64,000 nucleotides of DNA from Williamsia soli (GTDB lineage: Bacteria > Actinomycetota > Actinomycetes > Mycobacteriales > Mycobacteriaceae), in the NCBI RefSeq assembly GCF_017377795.1, contig NZ_JAFRDR010000007.1, positions 186,001 to 250,000 on the forward strand, in the 5' to 3' direction. Under the pieces are notes generated by a model. It was not told the DNA's origin, made no database searches, and saw only the letters and a list, made by a program, of their open reading frames with translations. This document shows, piece by piece, positions 25,776-34,702 of the stretch. The first letter of the stretch is position 1, and each line of letters opens with the position of its first letter. Position numbers and translations under genes: made by a program.

Positions 25776-26123
25776 GCGAAGATCGACCTCCAGTAATAGA
25801 CCTGCTGTTGGTGCTGAAGACGTCAACGTAACAAACGTCAGTCGCCTGAATGCAAATCCTCGGCAATATCAGGGAAATATGCATCTGAACGATTTACCTA
25901 GAACGTAACTCAACTTTTATTGCATTCGTTAATTAATTGCGAGTTCACTTTCTGTCATTGAACTCTGACAACGTTTGCATGAACTCAACGAAACGAAAAT
26001 GGCTGCATTGCAAGGTTTACCCCGCCAGAATCTGCTCCAGTTCCAGTAATCCGCTCCGGTTCGGAGTGCGTTGGAACCGGAGCGGATTACTGAAAGTGGA
26101 GCAGATTCCGGATCGAGTCTCTT
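25776..26123. other. AT-rich intergenic region with long inverted repeat
   Basis: 348 bases without a gene. 25826-26027 is strikingly AT-rich for this genome (for example GTTAATTAATTGC near 25928), the sort of stretch bound by Lsr2-type xenogeneic silencers. It presumably carries the promoter of the secreted-protein gene. The right end holds the 35-bp inverted repeat. Confidence 0.5.
26028..26108. repeat. 35-bp near-perfect inverted repeat
   Basis: Arms at 26028-26062 and 26074-26108 pair over 35 bp with only two mismatches around an 11-nt loop. Each arm contains CAGTAATCCGCTCCGGTTC. It begins 15 nt after the stop of the SDR gene (minus strand). It is far longer than the other hairpins here and could be a terminator, an RNA structure or a small mobile (MITE-like) insertion. 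Confidence 0.75.
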
Positions 26124-26963
26124 TCAGGACGGCGGGAACAGGGGTCCGCCCCCGAAGGGCTCGCGATGGGATTTCGGTAGTCCGCCGTCATTGTTGGTCA
26201 GTCCGTAGGAAGCGCCGAGTTCGGCGGTGACGAGACTGTGTCCGTTGTTCTCCAACAGCGACGGATCGCGCCACAGGCGATCGATGACGCGGCCGACGAA
26301 TTGTGGGTGCTCGGCCTCGTCGAGCCGGAATCCGGCGAACTCCTCGATACCGAGCGAGAGCAGCAGCTCTGTCTGAATGAGCCCGAGCCACAATGAGATC
26401 GCGGCGACTCCGGTGCCTTCGAGTTCGTGCGCCATGTCGAATGCCATCTTGTCGAGTGCAGCCTTGCTCATGCCGTACAGCACCGAGTGCAGGTGTCCGC
26501 GGGTTCCGAACGACGAGATGTTGACCATCAAACCGGAACCCTGGGGCACCATGATCTTGGCGGCTTCGACGCATGCGACGTAGTGCGCGCGGACGCCGAC
26601 CGTGATGAGGGTGTCCCAGTCGGATACGGGTCGCTCCCAGAATTTGTCGCTGAACCCGCCGAAGCCCTTGGGGGCGGCCCAAACGTTGTTGACCAGTAGG
26701 TCGAGGCGACCCTGCTCGGCGTGGATCTGCCTGAACAGCCCGGCGACGGCGCCGTCGTCGGCGTGATCGAGACTCACCCCGACCGCGGACCCGCCGGCGT
26801 CCTCGATCTCCGAGATGGTCTGCCCCAGTGGGTCATCGGGGCCGATGCCGCCGCGTGCGGTGACGTACACCGTCCAGCCTGTCGCGCCCAGAGCGGTGGC
26901 CACACCTTTGCCGACACCGCGGCTCGCCCCGGTGACCAGTGCCACTGGCCCTGTTTCGCTCAC
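26124..26963 (-). CDS. Short-chain dehydrogenase/reductase
   Basis: 279-aa classical-type SDR. NAD(P)-binding TGASRGVGKGVA near the N-terminus, LLVNNVWAAP, and the catalytic YGMSKAALDK with Ser in ISSFGTRG. Basic residues after the glycine motif are few, so cofactor preference is unclear. The GTG at 26963 is chosen as the first start next to the conserved fold; a TTG at 26975 is possible. No Shine-Dalgarno is evident, and AATAGT about 11 nt upstream could give a very short leader. Substrate unknown. A long inverted repeat follows the stop. Confidence 0.85.
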   Translation of the reverse strand: MSETGPVALVTGASRGVGKGVATALGATGWTVYVTARGGIGPDDPLGQTISEIEDAGGSAVGVSLDHADDGAVAGLFRQIHAEQGRLDLLVNNVWAAPKGFGGFSDKFWERPVSDWDTLITVGVRAHYVACVEAAKIMVPQGSGLMVNISSFGTRGHLHSVLYGMSKAALDKMAFDMAHELEGTGVAAISLWLGLIQTELLLSLGIEEFAGFRLDEAEHPQFVGRVIDRLWRDPSLLENNGHSLVTAELGASYGLTNNDGGLPKSHREPFGGGPLFPPS

Positions 26964-27036
26964 TTGTGTCCGCAACTATTACCCATGGCGCCAATCTATC
27001 GGCTGGATATCCGGGCGTGATGCGGATTCGGGCGTC

Positions 27037-27870
27037 TCAGTCGGTCCGTCGTGTCGACTCGGGTGTTTGCGGCATCGGATGATCTTGCGCGTTGAAGTAC
27101 TCCGCGGACCCGCCGGCGGCCGCGATGCCCGAGATCGACGACCAGACCATCATCGTCAGGTAGTCGATCAGTTCGTCCTTACCCAGGCGCTGTTCGACCA
27201 TCCACCAGTGCACCGCGAGCTGGATTGCACCGACGAGGCTGTACGCCCAGGTCTCGACCCCGGCCGTCTGTGAACCCTGCTCGACCATCCGGTTGATCAT
27301 CACGAACGTGAGCATCTGAGCGACGAGCTTCTGGGAATCCGCGAGCACCTGGGTGCCCGATCCGCCGGCCATGACAAACGAATAGATGTGGGGTTCGTCG
27401 GCCACGGTCTGGACGTAGACGGAGATCACCATGCGTGTCAGTTCGAACTCGCCGACGTCTTCGTTGATCGCGCTTCCCAGTCGCGGCACGAGCACCGTCT
27501 CGAGGAAGCGCATCATCGCGGCGGTGGTCAGGTCGCTCTTGTCGCTGAAATAGCGGTAGAGGACGGTTTTGGACACGCCGATCTCCGACGCGATCTCGTC
27601 CATGCCCGCGTCGGCGCCGAGGGCCCGCACGGCCGCGAGGGTGCCGTCGACGAGTTCGGTACGCCGGGCCTCCTTGTGGCCTTCCCAGCGCCGCTTACGT
27701 CCGTCGGTCTTGACGTCGTCGGCGCCGACCTGGTTACGGATGGCCTGCGGGAGTGACACCCCCTTGCTCGCGGCGGTGGCGGCGGCGGCCACCGCGGCGC
27801 GGGCGGCGGCGGCCGGGTTGGGGCGTGGGGACATCGTGGGGGAGTCATTTCTGGTCGTAGCGCCGGTCAT
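27037..27870 (-). CDS. TetR-family transcriptional regulator
   Basis: 277 aa. The HTH is GMDEIASEIGVSKTVLYRYFSDKSDL (about residues 108-133), preceded by an unusually long N-terminal extension rich in Ala (PAAAARAAVAAAATAA). The C-terminal ligand domain is all-helical. Position upstream of and divergent from the DUF445 gene matches M. tuberculosis Rv0472c. The ATG at 27870 is preferred over an upstream in-frame start at 27993, which would overlap the divergent DUF445 gene. Its ligand and targets are unknown; the divergent membrane protein is the obvious candidate target. Confidence 0.85.
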   Translation of the reverse strand: MTGATTRNDSPTMSPRPNPAAAARAAVAAAATAASKGVSLPQAIRNQVGADDVKTDGRKRRWEGHKEARRTELVDGTLAAVRALGADAGMDEIASEIGVSKTVLYRYFSDKSDLTTAAMMRFLETVLVPRLGSAINEDVGEFELTRMVISVYVQTVADEPHIYSFVMAGGSGTQVLADSQKLVAQMLTFVMINRMVEQGSQTAGVETWAYSLVGAIQLAVHWWMVEQRLGKDELIDYLTMMVWSSISGIAAAGGSAEYFNAQDHPMPQTPESTRRTD

Positions 27871-27980
27871 GGTCGAACTTGGTTCCACCTTATGTTCCCT
27901 CGCACTCGGGTAGGGCATCGAGAGGCGGGTCACCACCGGGCTCGCGGTTTCCGCGCCCCGCTTTGGGTAACACTGGATGG

Positions 27981-29366
27981 ATGCAACCGACACAAGCTCC
28001 GCGGCCGACGGCCGGTCCGGACGCGGACCGATCGCCGAGGGAGCTACCCGCCGGTCGGCATGCCGCGAAGGAAACGAACCCCGCCCCGAAGCGGAACATC
28101 GCCGGGCTCAGCGACGCAGACAGTGAACGCAAGGCCGCCCTGCGGCGGATGAAGCTTGTCGCGACCGGGCTCCTGATGCTCGCGGCGGTCATCTATCTGT
28201 GCTGCCGCTGGCTCGAGGATCGCGACGGCGAGAACGTCGCCGCCTGGGTCGGGTACGTGCGCGCCGCGTCGGAGGCGGGCATGGTCGGTGCGCTTGCCGA
28301 CTGGTTTGCCGTCACTGCGCTGTTCAAGCACCCGATGGGCATTCCGATCCCGCACACCGCGCTGATCCGAAAGAAGAAGGACCAGATCGGCGATCAGCTG
28401 GGTGGCTTCATCGAAGAGAACTTCATGACGCCGGACGTCATCGAGGAGAAGGTCGCGCAACTGGCGTTGCCGACCCGGGTCTCCAGTTGGTTGGCCGACC
28501 CCAAGAACGCGCCCCGCGTGGGGGCAGAGGCTGCCCGCGGTATCGCGTTCGCGGCGGAGATGCTCGACGACGAGGACATCGAGAAGCTGATCACCGCGGC
28601 CATGCGCTGGGCAGCCGAACCCGAGTGGGGGCCGCCGGCGGGCCGGGTGCTCGAACAACTGATCTCGGAGAACCGGCTGGAGCCCGTCATCCAGCTGCTG
28701 TGCGACAGGGCCCACGACTTCGCTCTGGGCAGCCAAGATCTGATCGACCGCGTGATCGACAAGGACGGTCCTGCGTGGGCTCCGAAGTTCGTGAACAGCC
28801 TCGTCGGAGATCGGCTCTATCGCGAGATCGTCGAATTCTCGTTCAAGGTCAAGACCGATCCGAACCATCAGGTCCGCCAGGCGATGACCGGGGTGATGGT
28901 GCAACTGGCCCACGACCTGCAAAACGACCCGGATACGATCGCGCGCCTCGAGGCGATCAAATCCGAGCTGCTCGAACGTGACGAGGTCACCGGGGCCGCG
29001 TCGACCGCGTGGAATGCGGGCAAGGCGTTGATCGAGCAGCTCTTGGCCGACCCGAACGGGACGCTCCGCGCGACGCTGACGGACTCGATCATCCAGATCG
29101 CCGAGCGTATTCGCGACGACGAGGTGCTCAAGAACAAGATGAACATCTGGATGGTCCGGGTGGCCAGGCACATCTCGGAGAATTATTCGCAGGAGATCAT
29201 CTCGGTGATCACCGAGACCGTGCGCGGGTGGGACGCCGAGGACACGAGCAACAAGATCGAACTGCAGGTCGGGCGCGATCTGCAATTCATCCGCATCAAC
29301 GGCACGGTGGTCGGTTCGCTGGCCGGTTTGGCGATCTACACCGTCTCTGTACTGCTCTTTCACTAA
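27981..29366 (+). CDS. DUF445 family membrane protein
   Basis: 461 aa. A soluble N-terminal tail (about 55 residues) is followed by a transmembrane helix (LVATGLLMLAAVIYLCCRW), the DUF445 segment GMVGALADWFAVTALFKHP, a long helical domain predicted to extend from the membrane, and a C-terminal hydrophobic helix (VVGSLAGLAIYTVSVLLF). The family (Rv0473, E. coli YjiN) has no firmly known function. The ATG lies 6 nt after AACACT, a plausible leaderless -10. Divergent from the TetR gene; followed after about 100 nt by the XRE regulator and hbhA as in mycobacteria. Confidence 0.85.
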   Translation: MQPTQAPRPTAGPDADRSPRELPAGRHAAKETNPAPKRNIAGLSDADSERKAALRRMKLVATGLLMLAAVIYLCCRWLEDRDGENVAAWVGYVRAASEAGMVGALADWFAVTALFKHPMGIPIPHTALIRKKKDQIGDQLGGFIEENFMTPDVIEEKVAQLALPTRVSSWLADPKNAPRVGAEAARGIAFAAEMLDDEDIEKLITAAMRWAAEPEWGPPAGRVLEQLISENRLEPVIQLLCDRAHDFALGSQDLIDRVIDKDGPAWAPKFVNSLVGDRLYREIVEFSFKVKTDPNHQVRQAMTGVMVQLAHDLQNDPDTIARLEAIKSELLERDEVTGAASTAWNAGKALIEQLLADPNGTLRATLTDSIIQIAERIRDDEVLKNKMNIWMVRVARHISENYSQEIISVITETVRGWDAEDTSNKIELQVGRDLQFIRINGTVVGSLAGLAIYTVSVLLFH

Positions 29367-29472
29367 AGGACACCGTGATGTTTGTGGCCTTCATCACGAA
29401 TTAGCTCAAGTGCTTGCAATTGCTAGCACGGGTCGGCACTATGGCATTCGAGGCTTGAAGGAGTTGCCCGAG

Positions 29473-29976
29473 ATGGTTCCAACGCCAGCTGATCCCGATG
29501 ACGAGCCGGTGACGGCTGTAGTCGCGAACGCGGCACAGGACATCGCCCAGGACATCAGTGCCAACGTCGCCACTGCTGCCCAGGACATAGGTAGCTTCAT
29601 CAGATCGCAGCGGATGGGCGCCGAGGTGTCGCTACGCCAGCTTGCTGAGCGTGCGGGCGTCAGTAATCCGTACCTCAGCCAAATTGAACGAGGGTTGCGC
29701 AAGCCTTCAGCCGATGTGTTGGCCCAGATCGCCAAGGGTCTGCGTGTGTCGGCCGAGGTGCTGTACGTACGGGCCGGGATTCTCGAAGAGAGGCCCGCGA
29801 GTCCGGTGCGCGACGCGCTGACGGCAGACACCGTCATCAGCGAACGCCAGAAACAAGTGTTGCTCGAGATCTACGAGTCCTTTTGTAAAGAGAACCGGGC
29901 TGTGGTCGAAAGCCACACGGACACAACACAATCGAACCCACGTGAATACCTGGAGGAAACCAATGACCAAGTCTGA
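29473..29976 (+). CDS. XRE-family regulator upstream of hbhA
   Basis: 167 aa. A helical N-terminus is followed by an XRE helix-turn-helix (VSLRQLAERAGVSNPYLSQIERGLRKPS, about 53-80), and a helical C-terminus ends in a polar tail. Orthologous position to M. tuberculosis Rv0474. AAGGAG lies 9 nt before the ATG at 29473; an earlier in-frame start (29410) is not supported by a ribosome site. It overlaps hbhA by 14 nt, so the regulator and adhesin are translationally coupled. Autoregulation or hbhA control is an inference. Confidence 0.85.
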   Translation: MVPTPADPDDEPVTAVVANAAQDIAQDISANVATAAQDIGSFIRSQRMGAEVSLRQLAERAGVSNPYLSQIERGLRKPSADVLAQIAKGLRVSAEVLYVRAGILEERPASPVRDALTADTVISERQKQVLLEIYESFCKENRAVVESHTDTTQSNPREYLEETNDQV

Positions 29977-30712
29977 TCGCAATCTCGCCAACCCCATCTA
30001 CGCCGCCGTCGGCGCCGGCGACCTCGCTTTCAAGCAGGTCAACGAAGTGATTGCTCAGCTGCGTGAGCGCACCGAGACCGCCACCGAGCAGGCCCAGGCC
30101 CGCTTCGAAGAGACCCGCACCACCGCGCAGACCCGGATCGAAGAGACTCGCGAGCGCATTTCTGCTCTGCCCGAAGAGGTTCCGTCGAACATCGACGAGC
30201 TGCGCGCGAAGTTCACCTCCGAGGAGCTGCGCAAGGTCGCCGAGGCCTACATCGAGGTCGCGACCAACATCTACAACTCGCTCGCAGAGCGTGGCGAAGA
30301 GACCGTCGAACGGCTGCGCACCACTCCGGCCGTGGGCGAACAGCTCAGCCGTGCAGAGAAGGCCTACAACGACGCTGTCGATCTGACCGAGGACACCCTC
30401 GGCACCATCTCGTCGCAGACCCGGGCGGTCGGCCAGCGCGCTGCCAAGCTCGCGGGCATCGCCCAGGACAAGATCGAGGACGCGACCGACGAGGCCACCG
30501 ACGCGATCAACGGAACCGCGGGCAAGGTCGAGAGCAAGGCGCGCTCGTCGAAGGATTCGCCTGCCAAGAAGATCGCCCAGGCCACAGCGCCGGCCAAGAA
30601 GGCACCGGCGAAGGCCACCCCGGCGACGCCGGCTGCGAAGGCTCCGGCTGCCAAGGCTCCGGCCAAGAAGGCTCCCGCGAAGAAGGCCCCGGCCAAGAAG
30701 GCCACCAGCTAG
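29963..30712 (+). CDS. hbhA: Heparin-binding haemagglutinin-like protein
   Basis: 249 aa. A long coiled-coil region (LAFKQVNEVIAQLRERTETATEQ onward) is followed by a Lys/Ala/Pro-rich C-terminus made of repeated AKKAP units, the HbhA architecture. In M. tuberculosis HbhA is a surface adhesin binding sulfated glycans and also associates with lipid bodies; in a presumably environmental relative the role may be surface or lipid-inclusion related. The lysine repeats sit in imperfect 12-18-nt DNA repeats (30590-30708) that could vary in number. GGAGG precedes the ATG, which lies inside the end of the XRE gene. Confidence 0.9.
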   Translation: MTKSDRNLANPIYAAVGAGDLAFKQVNEVIAQLRERTETATEQAQARFEETRTTAQTRIEETRERISALPEEVPSNIDELRAKFTSEELRKVAEAYIEVATNIYNSLAERGEETVERLRTTPAVGEQLSRAEKAYNDAVDLTEDTLGTISSQTRAVGQRAAKLAGIAQDKIEDATDEATDAINGTAGKVESKARSSKDSPAKKIAQATAPAKKAPAKATPATPAAKAPAAKAPAKKAPAKKAPAKKATS

Positions 30713-30797
30713 TCGCCCAACTCCAGCCACCGGCTCCGCCGCTGCGAACCCGTCACTCGCCTGTCGCCACACGCGAACCGGACAGTAGGCTGCACCC

Positions 30798-31109
30798 GTG
30801 AATGTTCTCTCATTCTTGGGGTACGCCCAAAGTCTTGTTCTGCTGCTGCTGACAGTTGTCGCCGGGATCGCGGCGGCGGTGTCGTTGGTGCACGCCGCCC
30901 TGCAGCGTCCGGACGCCTTCCCGGCGGTCGACCGCCAGACGAAGGTGATCTGGGTGTCCATCCTCACGGCCGCGACCCTGTTCATCTGGTTGTTCGGGGC
31001 CATCGGCATCCTGGGCATCGTCGGCGTGGTCGCCACGATCGTCTACATCGTGGACGTGCGGCCACGGGTCGACTCGATCCAGAACAAGACCTGGTTTCGC
31101 AAGCACTGA
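30798..31109 (+). CDS. DUF2516 family small membrane protein
   Basis: 103 aa with two or three transmembrane helices (LVLLLLTVVAGIAAAVSLV; WVSILTAATLFIWLFGAIG; a third ending VYIVDVRPRV), matching DUF2516 proteins such as Rv0476, encoded after hbhA. Function unknown. The GTG at 30798 lies exactly 6 nt after TAGGCT (30786-30791), so the mRNA is probably leaderless and separate from hbhA. Confidence 0.85.
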   Translation: MNVLSFLGYAQSLVLLLLTVVAGIAAAVSLVHAALQRPDAFPAVDRQTKVIWVSILTAATLFIWLFGAIGILGIVGVVATIVYIVDVRPRVDSIQNKTWFRKH

Positions 31110-31202
31110 CGACCGCCGTCGCTGGCGGTGAATAGTGCGTTTACGCAGCGTTGCCACCCTTCCGTCGATCAAACGCTCGGCGAGCAGACCTAGAATGAGC
31201 GC

Positions 31203-31967
31203 ATGGCTGAATACCGGATCAACGAACTCGCGGATGTTTCCGGCGTCAGCGTCCGCAACATCAGGGTCTACCAGGACCGCGGTCTGCTTCCGCCACCCAA
31301 GATCAAGGGCCGTACCGGCTGGTACTCCGCGGAACACCTGAGCCGGCTCAAGATGATCTCGCAGATGCTCGAGCGGGGCTACACCTTCGCGACGATCAGT
31401 GAATTGCTGATGGCAGCGCGATACGGCCTCAAGGTCGAGCACGTGCTGGAGGCCGAGCCGAAACGCGGCAGCCGATGGAAAAACCTCAGGCGGATGGCGA
31501 CCATCACCATCACAGAGCTGCGCAAGGGGCTCGGTGCCACGGACAACAACATCGCCCTCGGGCAACGGCTGGGACTGCTGGTGAAGGAGGGCGCGGGTTA
31601 CGCCGTTACCAACCCGGAGGTACTCGCCGGCGCCGAGGTCCTGGTGAAGGCCGGTATCGACCTCGACGTCCTGCTCAATCGTTGGGAACGGGTCCAGGAC
31701 GACCTTCAAGACATCGCGGCCAGCTTCGTCTCGATCGTCACCGACAAGTATCTCGTCGAGGGCGCGCCGTTCGAGATGGAGGAGAGCGAGGTGATCCGCC
31801 TCGCGGAACTGGTGCAGACCGTACGGCCGATGGCTCACGACATCGTCGAGGTCGCTTTCAGCAAGGCGATGGACACCGAGATCTCGCGCGCCCTTGATCG
31901 CGGAGCGGAGTTGATGATGGCTGCTGAAGACGAAAAATCGAGCAAGACAACGGGTTCCGGCCCGTAA
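31203..31967 (+). CDS. MerR-family transcriptional regulator
   Basis: 254 aa. The N-terminal MerR winged helix is YRINELADVSGVSVRNIRVYQDRGLLPPP, followed by the dimer helix and a long C-terminal domain without a metal-binding cysteine pattern, so a small-molecule or protein effector is more likely than a metal. The ATG at 31203 is 6 nt after TAGAAT (31191-31196), a strong leaderless promoter. Two alpha/beta hydrolase genes follow on the same strand after 23 nt and may be its targets. This gene is not part of the mycobacterial synteny block. Confidence 0.88.
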   Translation: MAEYRINELADVSGVSVRNIRVYQDRGLLPPPKIKGRTGWYSAEHLSRLKMISQMLERGYTFATISELLMAARYGLKVEHVLEAEPKRGSRWKNLRRMATITITELRKGLGATDNNIALGQRLGLLVKEGAGYAVTNPEVLAGAEVLVKAGIDLDVLLNRWERVQDDLQDIAASFVSIVTDKYLVEGAPFEMEESEVIRLAELVQTVRPMAHDIVEVAFSKAMDTEISRALDRGAELMMAAEDEKSSKTTGSGP

Positions 31968-31990
31968 AATCAGGTGGGGAAGTGTAATCG

Positions 31991-33040
31991 ATGAACAAGA
32001 AGAGGGTCGCGGTCGGTGGGGCCGCTGTAGGTGCAGGCGTGGTCGCCGCGGGTGCGGCGATCACCGGGACGTTCTTGGGGTCGATCCTGCGGGCAGCTCT
32101 GCTGGCCCCGGATCCTGTTGCAGATCAGCCTGATCCGCTGCTCGAGACGCCCTTACAGACGCCGGAACATCTCGACGTCCGTGCTGCAGACGGCACCGCA
32201 CTCAACGTGGTGGCCTATGGTCCGCCGGACGGCGAACTGATGGTACTGGTGCACGGGTGGACCTGCAGCACGCATTACTGGTATCCGCAGATCAACGCGT
32301 TCGGAGACCGGTACCGCGTCATCGCGTATGACCAGCGCGGTCACGGCGATTCCCCGCGCGGCAAGACCAAGTTGAGTGTCGAACTCCTCGGTCAAGATCT
32401 TCAATCGGTGTTGACCTCGGTGGTACCGAAGGGTCGTCGAGCACTGGTTGCCGGGCACAGCATGGGTGGGATGACGATCTTGTCCTGGGCCAAGCAGTTC
32501 CCGGAGGCGGTGCCCGAGGTCGCCCGTGCTGTGGTGCTGACGTCCACCTGCTCCGATCACCTCCTGCCGAACCTCGGTCTCATCCCACTCGACCTACCCA
32601 CGGTGCTCTCTCCGATGGAGTACTTCACCGGGCGGCTCGTCGCCGGGGCGACGGTGCATCTGCCACGAACCAAGATGTCGCGCAAGGTGACCCAGTACAT
32701 TGCCCTCAACACCACCTCGCGACGCTCGCACGTCGACTTCGTCGACGAGATGGTGGCTGCGTGTCCGGGACGCTCCCGTGGCAAGTGGGGTAATGCGATG
32801 GTCGATCTCGACGTCACCGAGGGTCTCGACGCACTGGTCGTCCCGACCGTGGTGGTCGTCGGCGCCGACGACAAGCTCACCCCGAAGGTCCATGCCGAGG
32901 CGATGGCGGCGGTACTTCGCGGACGCGGGCACCTCGAGGATCTCGTGGTGTGGCCCGGTATCGGCCATATGAGCAGCATCGAGAACGCGGAGGGCTACAA
33001 CACTCTCCTCACAGACCTGCTGGACCGAACCGCCGGCTGA
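31991..33040 (+). CDS. Alpha/beta hydrolase, membrane-anchored
   Basis: 349 aa. An N-terminal glycine/alanine-rich hydrophobic segment (VGGAAVGAGVVAAGAAITG) probably anchors or exports it. The hydrolase fold has the oxyanion segment LVHGWTCS, the nucleophile elbow AGHSMGGMT, and the catalytic His in PGIGHMSS, with an acid in VGADDKLTP. Substrate unknown; lipid or ester hydrolysis at the membrane is a guess. Its stop overlaps the ATG of a paralogous hydrolase by one base (TGATG). The two share IAYDQRGHG / IVYDQRGHG and HYWYPQIN / KYWYPQIN, pointing to a tandem duplication. Confidence 0.85.
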   Translation: MNKKRVAVGGAAVGAGVVAAGAAITGTFLGSILRAALLAPDPVADQPDPLLETPLQTPEHLDVRAADGTALNVVAYGPPDGELMVLVHGWTCSTHYWYPQINAFGDRYRVIAYDQRGHGDSPRGKTKLSVELLGQDLQSVLTSVVPKGRRALVAGHSMGGMTILSWAKQFPEAVPEVARAVVLTSTCSDHLLPNLGLIPLDLPTVLSPMEYFTGRLVAGATVHLPRTKMSRKVTQYIALNTTSRRSHVDFVDEMVAACPGRSRGKWGNAMVDLDVTEGLDALVVPTVVVVGADDKLTPKVHAEAMAAVLRGRGHLEDLVVWPGIGHMSSIENAEGYNTLLTDLLDRTAG

Positions 33041-33966
33041 TGACAGGCGGTCAGGCGCTGCTGCGGGCCCCGGATGCACCTGTTGATCGCCTGTTCGTGG
33101 ACCGGTCCGACGGTGCATCCATCGCGGTCAGCAGCTATGGACCTGTCGACGCCGACGTGGTGGTTCTCGTCCACGGCTTCGCCGTCAACGCCAAGTACTG
33201 GTACCCGCAGATCAACGGCCTGGCCGACAACCATCGCGTCATCGTCTACGACCAGCGGGGACACGGGCGCTCCACCCTGGGCGCTGGCCTGACGACGAAC
33301 GACCATCTGGGGCAGGACCTCGAAGCGGTCCTCGCCGCCACCCTCGCTGATGGCGAGAAGGCCGTGATCGTCGGCCACAGCATGGGCGGCATGACAGTGA
33401 TGAGCTGGGCCACCCAGTTTCCGGACAGCGCCGAGCGGTACGCCACCGCGATCATGCTGGCCGGCACTGCGGCCACCGCGCCGGTGTCGAAGGCCCCGAT
33501 CCGGCTGGCCCACCCCGCGACGATACTGCGCCGGGTCGAATACGAGACGGCCTGGCTGGGCTTCAACGCCATTCACCGACCCGGTGGCGACCTCATGATG
33601 CGGACCGGTCTGTCGTTGGCACGCACCCTCTTTCCGGGGATCAGCCGTCAACAGTTGAAGCTGCTCGATTCGATCCTGCGGGAAACCAGTTGGCGGACAA
33701 GAGAAAAGCTCGGCCGAGCTCTCGAGGACCTGGACGTGAGCGCGGGTCTGCAGAACATGCCGGTCCCCGTTGCGGTCGTGGTGGGGAGCCGCGACCGACT
33801 CACCCCGCCGCGGCTCGCCGAACCCGTCGCCCTCGGACTGCGTGCTGCAGGATCACTCGAACGTCACGAAATCTGGCGAGGCGCAACTCATCTGCTCAAT
33901 TGGGAGCAGCCGCATCGTTTCAACAACATCGTCAGGTCGTTGCGGTCTGCGCACCTGCCTCGTTGA
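33040..33966 (+). CDS. Alpha/beta hydrolase, paralogue of the preceding gene
   Basis: 308 aa. Nucleophile elbow GHSMGGMTVMSW, oxyanion LVHGFAVN, acid VGSRDRLTPP and catalytic His in WRGATHLLNWE. It lacks the membrane segment of its upstream paralogue, so the pair may split between membrane and cytoplasm. The ATG overlaps the upstream TGA by one base, so it is coupled. It ends 8 nt from the end of the convergent deoC gene. Substrate unknown. Confidence 0.85.
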   Translation: MTGGQALLRAPDAPVDRLFVDRSDGASIAVSSYGPVDADVVVLVHGFAVNAKYWYPQINGLADNHRVIVYDQRGHGRSTLGAGLTTNDHLGQDLEAVLAATLADGEKAVIVGHSMGGMTVMSWATQFPDSAERYATAIMLAGTAATAPVSKAPIRLAHPATILRRVEYETAWLGFNAIHRPGGDLMMRTGLSLARTLFPGISRQQLKLLDSILRETSWRTREKLGRALEDLDVSAGLQNMPVPVAVVVGSRDRLTPPRLAEPVALGLRAAGSLERHEIWRGATHLLNWEQPHRFNNIVRSLRSAHLPR

Positions 33967-33973
33967 CCGGTGT

Positions 33974-34675
33974 TCAGGCCTGCGGGAAACCCTCCAGCAC
34001 AGCGCGCGATCCGGAAAGTCCGAGTCGCGTCGCGCCTGCTGCGATCAACTCCGCTGCGAACTCGGCGGTACGAATTCCGCCGCTGGCCTTGACCCCGACC
34101 GTCGTGGGCACCGCTGCGGCCATCAGGGTCACGGCCTCGACGCTGGCACCACCAGCGGGATGAAAGCCGGTGGAGGTCTTGACAAACGAGGCGCCTGCTC
34201 TGACCGCGACCTTGCAGACGTCGGTGACGGTCTGCGGCCCGGCCAGGGCCAGCAGGGCCGCCGACTCGATGATGACCTTGAGCGTGACGTCGTTCCCGAT
34301 CGCCTGGCGAACGGTGAGAACGTCGGCGAACACCTCGTCGAACTTTCCGTCCACCGCGGCGCCGACATCGATGACCATGTCGATCTCCTGTGCTCCGGAA
34401 TCGACCGCGAGTTTGGCTTCCGACGCCTTGATCAACGAATGGTGCTTTCCGGACGGGAAGCCGGCCACCACACAGCTGAGCTGAGCGCCGGTGTCGATCG
34501 GCAGCATCGACGGCGACAGGCAGACCGCGAGTACTCCGAGCTCGGCAGCCTCTGCGGCGGTGGCCTCGGCGTCGGCGCGGGTCGCCTCGGGTTTGAGCAG
34601 GGTGTGATCGACCAGGGCGGCGACCACTGAACGGGTCAGGTGCAGGCCGCTGTGGCCGGGCGCGGTGTCGGACAT
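33974..34675 (-). CDS. deoC: Deoxyribose-phosphate aldolase
   Basis: 233-aa class I aldolase that cleaves 2-deoxyribose-5-phosphate to glyceraldehyde-3-phosphate and acetaldehyde in deoxynucleoside catabolism. The Schiff-base lysine is K166 in FVKTSTGF and the second lysine is K196 in [21 protein letters not shown] is the conserved N-terminal strand. Position matches M. tuberculosis Rv0478. The ATG at 34675 is 6 nt after CAAGCT on the minus strand (complement of 34682-34687), a possible leaderless -10. Only 27 nt separate it from the divergent purU start. Confidence 0.93.
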   Translation of the reverse strand: MSDTAPGHSGLHLTRSVVAALVDHTLLKPEATRADAEATAAEAAELGVLAVCLSPSMLPIDTGAQLSCVVAGFPSGKHHSLIKASEAKLAVDSGAQEIDMVIDVGAAVDGKFDEVFADVLTVRQAIGNDVTLKVIIESAALLALAGPQTVTDVCKVAVRAGASFVKTSTGFHPAGGASVEAVTLMAAAVPTTVGVKASGGIRTAEFAAELIAAGATRLGLSGSRAVLEGFPQA

Positions 34676-34702
34676 GATCCGAGCTTGGCACACTGTTTGG
34701 TT

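Noticed and set aside
28044-29363. 439-codon open frame antisense to the DUF445 gene
   Set aside because: No motif, Arg/Asp/Leu-biased; DUF445 membrane helices are clear on the plus strand.
30590-30710. Short repeats as a CRISPR array
   Set aside because: They are in-frame Lys/Ala/Pro codons of the HbhA tail with no unique spacers.
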